Made by a program: the position numbers and the translations under genes. This document shows, piece by piece, positions 33,372-41,800 of a stretch of DNA of 64,000 bases. Source of the stretch: Marinobacter psychrophilus (GTDB lineage Bacteria > Pseudomonadota > Gammaproteobacteria > Pseudomonadales > Oleiphilaceae); contig NZ_CP011494.1 in assembly GCF_001043175.1 (NCBI RefSeq), forward strand, positions 1,178,001 to 1,242,000, given 5' to 3'. Positions within the stretch are counted from its first letter, which is position 1. Each line of letters opens with the position of its first letter. A model generated the notes under the pieces. It saw only the letters and a list, made by a program, of their open reading frames with translations. It did no database searches and was not told the origin of the DNA.

Positions 33372-35194
33372 GGCGTATCGCCTCTGTCTTCTGGTGTCTG
33401 CCGTTGCCGGTATTGCTGAAGGAATTTCTGCTGCAACAGACCGCCCGGGTCATCGGGCACCCGCCTTAAAAACTGCTCTTGGCTTTGGTTCAGCGGGGCC
33501 TCACGGGTATCTGCCAGGGCCTGTTCCGGGCCAGGCTTTTTAGCAGGTTCATTCTCGGGCTCATTTCCTGATTTTTCACCAAGTTCGGCATCGAGCTCTG
33601 CGCTATCGCCGTTGTTGTCAGATTGCTGATCGCGCCCGTTTTCATTTTTTTCCGGGTTTTTGGAGCTCTCGGAATTTTCAGAGTTCTCTGAATTCTCGGA
33701 ACCTTCGCTGTTCTGCGGCTGCCCGTTCTGGCTGTCCGAGCCGGGTTCCTGCTTGGATGATGGATCTTGCTCTTGCTGTTGGAGCAAGCTGGAAACCAAC
33801 GCACGGTTGGCAAGCGCATCCGCGTGCTGAGGCTGCAGGGAGAGTGCTTGGTCGTAGGCGGAAATAGCGGATTCCAGTTTGCCCGCTTGAGCCAGGGCGT
33901 TGCCCCGGTTGTAGGCACCGTCAGCTCCGGGCACCTCGGCGAAGCGCTCACCGGCGGCCTCGAACTCGCCGCCGCGATAAAGTGCTGTACCTTGCCATTC
34001 GGGCGTTTGTAGCTGCTTTGCGGCCTGCTTTGGGTCCTGCTCTATCAGAGCTGGCGCGCGCTGGTCTTCACGTTGCCACAGTTCGCCCCAGCTAAGGGCT
34101 TGCGCAGGTTGTGGCAGGGTAGGTAGCAAGGCCAGGGCGAACAGCGCTAAAGCGCCGCGGCGCCAGATCAGCAGTAACAAGGGAAGGGCCAGCCACAGTA
34201 GCCAGTAGCCGTCTTCTTGCCACTGTGAACGTTGGCGTGTCTTTGCAGGATCAAACCGTGCCGCGTCAGTTTCGGCAAAAGCTGCGTTTAGGCCGCTGAC
34301 CGCCAGCGTGCTGAGGTCACGGCCATCCAGCGTCAGGGTCGCGCTTCTGCCGCCATTGGTCGCCGCCAGTTGCGCTAATGCCTCGGGCGCTGCCTGGCTG
34401 ATTACAATGCGGTCGCCGTCGCGTATAAACCCGCGGTCGGCCAGGGGGATTGGGCCGCCGGCGCGGGTGCCAACGGTGAGTGTGTCCAGTTGAAAACGGC
34501 TGCCGGTCAACAGCCCGGTAATGGCCTGACGGTAACGGGGTTGCACGTCGTCTGTGATTAACAAAATACGACCGTTGCCGGGTGCTCCGCGTTCGAGCAG
34601 CTCCATGGCCTTGCGCACTGCTAGATCGGCGCGGTTGCCTGCAGCTGGCATCATCAGCGGGTCCAGAACCGCGAGCATGGATTCGGTCGTGGCGCTGTCG
34701 TCACTGAGGGGCGTTACGCTGTGGGCGTCTGCGGCGAACACCACCAGAGCTGTAAGGCTGCCTTGGCGCGCGGCAAGAATGTCGCGAACCTTGCGTTTGG
34801 CCAATGTCAGGCGGTTGGGCTGCACGTCGGTGGCCAGCATCGACAGCGACAAGTCCAGCACTATCACCAGGCTGTTGGCGGGCGGTGCCGCGGGGCTTGG
34901 CGCCTGGCGCCACACCGGGCCTGCCAAGGCCAGACTGATCAGCGAAAACGCCAGCACAGCTGCTAGCGGGCTGGCGATCCGTGGCATTTTTGTGAGCACT
35001 TTTCGCTGGTCGGCAGCGCTGTGTTGCGGCTCCGGCAGCAGCGGTGTCAGAAGATGCCGGGGTATCAGTGCTGACCAGCCGCTGTCGCCGTCACCGCGAT
35101 GGCGGGTAAGCCAGTACACCAGCGGTGCGGCCAGCAGCAGCAAAAGCCACCAGGGCCGCAGCCATTGTAACTGCGAAATCATCAGCTCAGACAT
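33365..35194 (-). CDS. BatB/BatC-like fusion: VWA domain plus TPR
   Basis: A 609-residue protein. Two N-terminal membrane helices (about 12-28 and 60-80) precede a von Willebrand A domain with an intact MIDAS (VLDLSLSMLATD; later VFAADAHSVTPLSDDS). A further membrane helix follows (about 300-335), then TPR-like repeats (about 385-455; GADGAYNRGNALAQAGKLESAI). A strongly acidic low-complexity tail contains consecutive SEN repeats and Gln/Asn/Glu runs. BatB and BatC are separate proteins in some organisms, and here are joined. ATG at 35194 is used; an extension to 35272 would overlap batA more and lacks support. Confidence 0.85.
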   Translation of the reverse strand: MSELMISQLQWLRPWWLLLLLAAPLVYWLTRHRGDGDSGWSALIPRHLLTPLLPEPQHSAADQRKVLTKMPRIASPLAAVLAFSLISLALAGPVWRQAPSPAAPPANSLVIVLDLSLSMLATDVQPNRLTLAKRKVRDILAARQGSLTALVVFAADAHSVTPLSDDSATTESMLAVLDPLMMPAAGNRADLAVRKAMELLERGAPGNGRILLITDDVQPRYRQAITGLLTGSRFQLDTLTVGTRAGGPIPLADRGFIRDGDRIVISQAAPEALAQLAATNGGRSATLTLDGRDLSTLAVSGLNAAFAETDAARFDPAKTRQRSQWQEDGYWLLWLALPLLLLIWRRGALALFALALLPTLPQPAQALSWGELWQREDQRAPALIEQDPKQAAKQLQTPEWQGTALYRGGEFEAAGERFAEVPGADGAYNRGNALAQAGKLESAISAYDQALSLQPQHADALANRALVSSLLQQQEQDPSSKQEPGSDSQNGQPQNSEGSENSENSENSESSKNPEKNENGRDQQSDNNGDSAELDAELGEKSGNEPENEPAKKPGPEQALADTREAPLNQSQEQFLRRVPDDPGGLLQQKFLQQYRQRQTPEDRGDTPW

Positions 35195-36212
35195 GGGGCT
35201 GTTTCTCTGTTTTAGGGCCGTGGTGAAACGGCTGCCGGCGTCGCTTTTGGTGGCGGCGGAACAAGAGCGCAAACAGCCATAGCGTTACGGCCAGCGCTGC
35301 CGGCCAGACATAATATTCTCGCACCGGTCGGTAAAACTGACCTTCTTGGAGGGCCGGTTCGAGCTGGTTAATGCTGGCGTAAATACCGCCAAGCTCGGCC
35401 AGATTACGGGCGCGAAAATATTGGCCGCCGGTTTGCTGTGCCATGCGTGTTAGCAGGGCTTCGTCTAGATCCCGCGACGGATTGCGCTGCCGTAGTCCGG
35501 TTATGGCGCTGTCCGCGCCGGCGCCAATACCGATGGTGTAAAGCCTCACGGCACTGGCCTGTGCCAGCTCACTGGCTTTGTCAGGCGTTATTTCGCCGGC
35601 GGTGTTGGCACCGTCGGTCAGCACAATGGCAACTCGTTGCTCCAGGGGCCGCTCGCGCAGGCGCTTCACCGCTAGCCCGACGGCGTCGCCAATGGCGGTT
35701 GCGCTCCCGGCCATGCCGAGGCCGGCCTCTTGCAGCAGAATGTTTACCGTTGTTCGGTCAAAGGTCAGGGGTGCTTGTACATAGGCACGGCTGCCAAACA
35801 GAATAAGGCCCAGTCGATCGCCCTGGCGCTGATCAATAAACTCGGCCAGCACCTGTTTTACCGCCTGTAACCGGTTAATTCTTCGGCCCTGACGCACCAT
35901 ATCCGGTTCGTCCATGCTGGGTGAAATGTCTACTACCAGCATCAGGTCGCGTCCTGTTGTCGGCAGTTGTCGAGCCTCGCCTACCACTTGCGGTCGCGCC
36001 AGCGCCAGCACCAACAGCAACCAGCCCGACAGTGTGAGCAACCGCAGCCATGCAGGGTTCCTGATGCCATGGCTGAAAACCCCGGGCGTGTCCGTTAACC
36101 AATGCCCCAAGGGCATTACTGGTGCCTGCACGGGTTGAGCTGCGCGGCGCCGCCAAAGCAGCGCCAGCGGTAGCAATGCAAGCAACAGCACCCAAGGATA
36201 AGCCAGTGTCAT
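35187..36212 (-). CDS. batA: BatA-like VWA domain membrane protein
   Basis: A 341-residue protein with two N-terminal membrane segments (about 3-20 and 55-75), a von Willebrand A domain with MIDAS VVDISPSMDEPD and LTDGANTAGE, and a C-terminal membrane helix (about 302-322). The metal-site residues DxSxS and the distal Thr/Asp are present, so it probably binds Mg and a partner protein. It overlaps both neighbours (4 and 8 bp), showing tight coupling in the operon. Confidence 0.9.
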   Translation of the reverse strand: MTLAYPWVLLLALLPLALLWRRRAAQPVQAPVMPLGHWLTDTPGVFSHGIRNPAWLRLLTLSGWLLLVLALARPQVVGEARQLPTTGRDLMLVVDISPSMDEPDMVRQGRRINRLQAVKQVLAEFIDQRQGDRLGLILFGSRAYVQAPLTFDRTTVNILLQEAGLGMAGSATAIGDAVGLAVKRLRERPLEQRVAIVLTDGANTAGEITPDKASELAQASAVRLYTIGIGAGADSAITGLRQRNPSRDLDEALLTRMAQQTGGQYFRARNLAELGGIYASINQLEPALQEGQFYRPVREYYVWPAALAVTLWLFALLFRRHQKRRRQPFHHGPKTEKQPHV

Positions 36213-36727
36213 GGCGCACCCCGCAGTTGTTTTTTATGGTCTTGCAGCCAGCGCCCGGCGAACGCTAGCGCGTGCTGCGGGTCGCAGCTGCTGTGGGGTT
36301 GCCAACAGGCATTCACCATTGTGGCAACCAGGTCTTCTGCTTCAACGGCGTTAGCGCTACTGTGCTGCAAAAACGCGACCCAATCGTCGCCGCTCAGGGC
36401 GACTACCGGCTGCAGTGGATAGATGTCACGGGCCACACGCTTCAGCAATGCGTTAAGCCGGCTGAACCAGGCGGAGCTATTTTGCAATGGCGTTTTTGAT
36501 TGCGCCTGCAACGCCGCCAGTTCCCGTTGGGCAGTTTGCCAGCGCCGGTTGCGCTGCTGCCAGCGCTGCCATGCGCGCACGGCCAGCACCAGGCAAAGTA
36601 AGCCTGCAGTGGCGAGTAACCACCAACCGGGAGCTGGCGGCCACCAGCCTGTGCTTCCGGGTAAGCGGATATCGCGCAGTTGTTGCAGCGCGTTGGCGGC
36701 GTTGTTGGCGGTGCTAGGGTTGTTCAT
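36209..36727 (-). CDS. DUF4381 family membrane protein
   Basis: A 172-residue protein with one membrane helix (about 43-60, GWWLLATAGLLCLVLAV), preceded by LRDIRLPGSTGWWPPAPGW, the proline/tryptophan-rich signature of DUF4381. The cytoplasmic C-terminal region is helical, with an LNALLKRVARDIYP motif. The ATG at 36727 overlaps the DUF58 gene stop by 4 bp. DUF4381 genes are regular members of MoxR/DUF58/VWA operons, but no molecular function is established. Confidence 0.85.
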   Translation of the reverse strand: MNNPSTANNAANALQQLRDIRLPGSTGWWPPAPGWWLLATAGLLCLVLAVRAWQRWQQRNRRWQTAQRELAALQAQSKTPLQNSSAWFSRLNALLKRVARDIYPLQPVVALSGDDWVAFLQHSSANAVEAEDLVATMVNACWQPHSSCDPQHALAFAGRWLQDHKKQLRGAP

Positions 36728-37713
36728 CCGAGGCGGCCCCCGCCGGCCATCAGTGCGCGCAGCGCCAAGCGCGGATGTTCGCCAGTAGAAACACCAATGC
36801 TGGTTACCGCCGCCACGCGCAGACAATGTTGCAACCGCTCGTGGTGTTGGTTCATGCGCTGCTGCCAGGCTTGGCGAAACGTGTTGTCTGCGGCGTCAAA
36901 CCACAGCGGCCCAGTGGCGCTGGCCACCGCAAACTGGCCGTGCCGGGGCAATGCCTGCTCCAACGGATCACTGATATGAACGGCGCTGACACTGTTGTGC
37001 TGAGCCAGCCGGCCCATTAAGCCAGCGCTGTGTTTGCTAAGCTGCATAAAGTCACTGATGATGAAAATTCGGCTGCCGGTGCGCGCAACACGACAAGCTT
37101 CTGCCAGTGCGTTGTCCAGCGAACCTGGCTCTGCTAGAGGTGCGTTCGGGGTGGGATGAAACTGGCCGGGCTGATGTTGCAGGCGGGCAAGGTTGTCTAG
37201 CAGCCGCAGTACTGAGGTCTTGCGCCGTGCAGCGCGCTGCAACGTTAACAGTTGGCCATTGAACACCAAACCGCCAACCCGGTCGCCGCCAAAAAGCGCA
37301 ACCCAGGCCAACATGGCAGTCGCCTGGACAGCGCGCACTTGCTTGTAGGCGCCAGTACTGGCAAAGAACAGTGACGGGCTTACATCACATAACAGCAAAA
37401 CCGGGCGCTCTCGCTCTTCCTCGTAAACTTTTGTATGGGCCTGCTGTCGCCTTGCCGTTACTCGCCAGTCAATGGCGCGAATGTCATCGCCCGGCTGATA
37501 TTGCCGAACTTCGGCAAACGCCATACCGCGGCCTCTTTGTGGCGAGGTATAAGCTCCAGCCTGGCGGCTGCGGGTGGCCTTGGCCGACGGCAGCCGCAGC
37601 GTATGGGCTTCTGCCTGTAGCTTTACCAGCGCAGCCAATGGCAGCGCGATGTCGTGCGCTGCATTGGCCTGCGCGGCAGAGGTCGACACATCGAATTCGT
37701 TACCGTGAGTCAT
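36724..37713 (-). CDS. DUF58 family protein
   Basis: A 329-residue protein without membrane helices. The DUF58 core is YTSPQRGRGMAFAEVRQYQPGDDIRAIDWRVTARRQ (in pieces), then YEEERERPVLLLCDVSPSLFFAS, which begins a degenerate VWA-like domain. DUF58 proteins are the usual partners of MoxR ATPases and VWA proteins and may recruit client proteins. The gene lies 7 bases after moxR and overlaps the DUF4381 gene by 4 bp. Confidence 0.9.
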   Translation of the reverse strand: MTHGNEFDVSTSAAQANAAHDIALPLAALVKLQAEAHTLRLPSAKATRSRQAGAYTSPQRGRGMAFAEVRQYQPGDDIRAIDWRVTARRQQAHTKVYEEERERPVLLLCDVSPSLFFASTGAYKQVRAVQATAMLAWVALFGGDRVGGLVFNGQLLTLQRAARRKTSVLRLLDNLARLQHQPGQFHPTPNAPLAEPGSLDNALAEACRVARTGSRIFIISDFMQLSKHSAGLMGRLAQHNSVSAVHISDPLEQALPRHGQFAVASATGPLWFDAADNTFRQAWQQRMNQHHERLQHCLRVAAVTSIGVSTGEHPRLALRALMAGGGRLG

Positions 37714-37720
37714 GGGCGGA

Positions 37721-38695
37721 TTACGCCGTTACCGGCAAACATTCTAACAGTCGCCGCAAAAAATCGTCGGTGCTGATGCCTTCAGCTTGGGCGTCAAAAT
37801 TTAGTAGCACCCGGTGGCGCAACACGTCAAAGGCCACATTGCGGATGTCGTCCGGGGTCACGTAGTTGCGCCCGTCAAGCCAAGCCAGGGCGCGGCTGCA
37901 ACGGTCCAGTGCGATAGTGCCCCGCGGGCTGGCACCAAAACTGGCCCAGCGCGCCAGTTCCGGGCTCAGTTCTGCAGGCTTGCGAGTGGCCAGCACCAGC
38001 GCCAGTAAATAATCTTCAACAGCTTCTGCCATGTGTACGTCGGCCACTTGTTGGCGCGCTGCAAACACCTCGCTGGCGCTAACACGGCAGGTAGCGGCGG
38101 CCGCAGGTTGGCGAAAGTCACGGCGCGCCAGATGCAGAATTTGGCGCTCGGCGCTGGCATCGGGGTAATCAATCAACACGTGCATCAGAAAGCGGTCGAG
38201 CTGGGCTTCCGGCAGTGGGTAAGTGCCTTCCTGTTCTATTGGATTCTGCGTTGCCATCACCAGAAACAGCGGTTCCAGCGGGAAGGTGTTCATGCCCACG
38301 CTGACCTGGCGTTCGCCCATGGCTTCCAACAGCGCCGATTGCACCTTGGCCGGGGCGCGGTTTATTTCATCGGCCAGTACCAGGTTGTGAAACACCGGGC
38401 CGCGCTGGAATTCGAAAAGACCGGTTTCCGCGCGATAGATTTCACTGCCGGTTACATCGGAAGGCAGCAAGTCAGGGGTGAATTGGATGCGGTGAAAGTC
38501 ACCTTCAATATATTCAGCCAAGGTTTTGACGGCGGTGGTTTTCGCCAACCCCGGGGCGCCTTCCACCAGCAGGTGGCCATCCGCCAGCAGAGCCATCAAC
38601 AGGCGATTAACCAGGATTTTCTGGCCAATAATACGGCTTTCGAGCTGATTCTGAAGATTTAGAAAAGTCTGCTGCAATGATAACGGCGATGACAT
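37721..38695 (-). CDS. moxR: MoxR-family AAA+ ATPase
   Basis: A 324-residue AAA+ ATPase. Walker A EGAPGLAKTT is at residues 45-54, Walker B LVLADEINRAPAK and sensor 1 MATQNPIEQEGTYPLPEAQLDRF follow. MoxR proteins act as chaperone-like ATPases that activate metal-dependent or envelope complexes with VWA proteins. It is the first gene of the operon. ATG at 38695 is used rather than a TTG two codons upstream. It is divergent from gdhB, with a 192-base gap. Confidence 0.93.
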   Translation of the reverse strand: MSSPLSLQQTFLNLQNQLESRIIGQKILVNRLLMALLADGHLLVEGAPGLAKTTAVKTLAEYIEGDFHRIQFTPDLLPSDVTGSEIYRAETGLFEFQRGPVFHNLVLADEINRAPAKVQSALLEAMGERQVSVGMNTFPLEPLFLVMATQNPIEQEGTYPLPEAQLDRFLMHVLIDYPDASAERQILHLARRDFRQPAAAATCRVSASEVFAARQQVADVHMAEAVEDYLLALVLATRKPAELSPELARWASFGASPRGTIALDRCSRALAWLDGRNYVTPDDIRNVAFDVLRHRVLLNFDAQAEGISTDDFLRRLLECLPVTA

Positions 38696-38779
38696 AGGCA
38701 AGGTACTCGTGACCGGTAACAGTAAAAGATAGCTATGCTACAACAATTGACCTGACAAAATTGGACTGATAAGTAGTTG

Positions 38780-38793
38780 CCGCAATTTTGCGG
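38780..38793. other. palindrome in the moxR-gdhB divergent region
   Basis: CCGCAATTTTGCGG is a perfect 14-bp palindrome, nested inside a looser TTGCCG...CGGCAA inverted repeat (38777-38805 or so). It is about 95 bases before gdhB and 85 before moxR, a position suited to a regulator of one or both. No known regulator consensus was matched. Confidence 0.45.
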
Positions 38794-38887
38794 AGATGCC
38801 GGCAAAAATCAAGCGCTTGGCATATCCTTGTGCAACAACAACGCTACAAACATCAGCTCAACCGTTTACACGAACTAGAGGTACGCT

Positions 38888-41800
38888 ATGAATGCGCTGA
38901 CAGTGGCCAGTAAGGAACACTTTTTTTCTCAGTTAGAAGAGGCGTTTGGCGAAAAAATTGCTAAAACGGAAGCCACTCGAATCAGCGAATTTGCCCGCCA
39001 GCATTACTCGCAGATACCTCTGGAAGAACTGGTCAAGCGGCGATTTTCAGATATTTATGGCGGCGTAATGGCAGCATGGCAGTTTCTGCGCCATCGCGGA
39101 CAAGACGAGACCCCGGTTTCAGTATTCAATCCCGATCTGGAAAGCGACGGATGGACCTCTACACATACGATGATTTTTATCATTCATCCCAATATGCCGT
39201 TTCTGATTGACTCACTGCGCATTGCCATTAACCAGCGCGAAATTGGTACCCATTCTATTCAGCACGCGGTACTTCAGATCAGCCGTGATAAAAATGGCAA
39301 GTTGGCCAGTCTGCACAGTAAAAATACCAGCGGGGCGGTACCGGCCGGGTTTGCTCAAGAGGCGTTTATTGCCATTGAAATTGATCGCCATAGCGCGCCG
39401 GAAGAGATGGCCGAGTTGGAACAGGTACTGCAGAGCGTATTGCACGAAGTACGCATTGCTGTGGGTGACTTTCCCCGGGTCAACGCGAAAGTGATTGAAA
39501 GTCGCGAGGAGCTGGAGCATTCCGCTGGAGACATCAGCAAGCAGCAGAAAAAAGAAGCACAGGCTTTTTTGACCTGGCTGCAAGAAGACCATTTCACCTT
39601 TTTGGGTTACGACGAGTACGACTTTGTAAACGATAAAAACGGCGTGGAAGTGCGCCGGGTAAAAGACTCCGAACTTGGCATATTACGGGTGACCAACGAA
39701 CGCCCCGTGTGTGTGCGTTTAAGCGAGCTGCCTAACCGCACTGGTCAGGAAATGACCCGCACTGACGATGTGCTTATTTTTGCTAAATCCGCCCAGCGCT
39801 CGCGCGTACATCGTCCGGCCTACCCGGACTACATTGCCATAAAACGCTTCAATCAGAAGGGTGAGGTCGTCGGTGAACGGCGCTTTCTGGGCCTTTATAC
39901 CGCTCGGGTGTACAACGAGCGGCCGGACCAGATTCCATTGATTCGCCGCAAGTTTGAAAGCGTGATGACGCAATCCGGCTTCCCCCGTGACGACTATACC
40001 GGCAAAGAACTTGACCAGATTCTGACGGTGTTGCCTCGTGACGAGCTGTTTCAGCTCAATACCGAAGAGCTGCTGCGACTGGCCACCGGCATACTGTACA
40101 TCCAGGAACGCCGACGCATTGAACTGTTCATGCGCGAGGACGTGTACGGCCAGTTTGTGTCGTGTCTGGCCTATTTCCCGCGGGACATCTACAACACCGA
40201 ACTGCGTCTGAAAGTTGAGCAGGTTTTAATAGAAACCCTGGGCGCTGAAGACATTGAATTTGTCACTTATTTTTCTGAATCGGTTCTGGCGCGGGTGCAG
40301 TTCACCATTCGCGTGCCGCCTATGGAAAACCGCCAGCTGCAACTGGCCGAGATTCGCCAAAAGGTATTCGGGCTTGCACAGTCCTGGAGTGACGGGCTGT
40401 TAGAGGCGCTTACCGAGGCCTGGGGCGAAGAAAAAGGCAGCGAGATGAAGCGTAACTGGAGTACTGGCTTCCCTGCCAGTTACCTGGAAATGTTTTCGCC
40501 GCGTCGCGCCGCCATTGATCTGGAATACGCTGCCAGTGCCGCCAAAACCGGCGACATGGCGATGAGTTTTTACCGGGCGTTGGAAGAAGACGACAGCACC
40601 ATCCACTTTAAATTGTTCTATCCCAACCATCCGGTACCTTTGTCAGACGTTATGCCGGTGTTCGACAACTTCGGCTTCCGCGTGCTCAGCGAACACCCTT
40701 TTGAAATGACCAGCCGCAGTGGCGAAGTGGTCTGGCTGCACGACTTCACTCTGCGCACGGCTTCCGGCGCCACGGTCGACCTTCAGCGTTTGCGCCCGCT
40801 GTTTGAAGAACTTTTCCGTCGTGTGTGGCGCGGCGATGCCGAGAACGACGCCTTTAACCGTCTGATGAAATCGTCTTATAAGAGCTGGCGCCAGATTGCG
40901 CTGCTGCGCACCTATGCCCGTTACATGCGCCAGATCCGCTTTTCCAACAGCCAGACCTTTATTGCCAGAACCCTGTTCAACCACAAGAACCTGACCGAAG
41001 TTCTGCTGGCCTACTTTGAGGCCCGCTTTAATCCGGATAACGGTTACAGCCCGGCCAAGCGCGAGGCTACGCAGCAGAAACTGCTGGTGGAATTCAACAC
41101 CGGGCTGGAGGAAGTAGAAAACCTGAGCGAAGACCGGGTGTTCAAGTTTTATATGGAGCTGATTCACTCCACCCTGCGCACTAATTATTACCAGCCCGAC
41201 GAGTCTGGCCAGCCCAAGTCTTACATCAGCGTAAAGTTGGATCCGACCGGCATTCCGGACATGCCACTGCCGGTGCCGATGTTTGAAATATTTGTCTATT
41301 CGCCGCGCGTAGAAGGTGTGCATCTGCGAGGTGGTAAAGTGGCGCGCGGAGGCCTGCGCTGGTCGGATCGTTTTGAAGATTACCGTACCGAAGTGCTAGG
41401 CCTGGTAAAGGCGCAACAGGTAAAAAATGCGGTGATTGTGCCGGTGGGAGCGAAGGGCGGTTTTGTTGCCAAGCAACTGCCGAAAGCCTCTAACCGCGAG
41501 GCCTTCCAAACCGAAGGCAAAGAAGCGTATAAGACCTTTATTCGCGGGTTGCTGGATATTACCGACAACTTGGTGGACGGTAATATTGTGCCGCCGCTCA
41601 GCGTGGTGCGCCAAGACGCAGACGATCACTACCTGGTAGTAGCTGCCGACAAAGGCACTGCCACATTTTCTGACATCGCCAATGGCCTGTCTGCCGATTA
41701 CGATTTCTGGATGGGAGACGCCTTTGCCTCTGGCGGTAGTAATGGTTATGACCATAAAAAAATGGCTATAACCGCCCGCGGCGCCTGGGTATCGGTAGAG

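Noticed and set aside
33600..33720. Dense short repeats considered as a CRISPR or tandem DNA repeat
   Set aside because: They are in frame inside the VWA/TPR gene and encode Ser-Glu-Asn repeats; no spacers of uniform length are present.
38747..38775. Possible sigma-70 promoter for gdhB (TTGACC, 17 bases, TAAGTA)
   Set aside because: The -35 is good but the -10 matches only two of six positions, so it was not listed as a feature.
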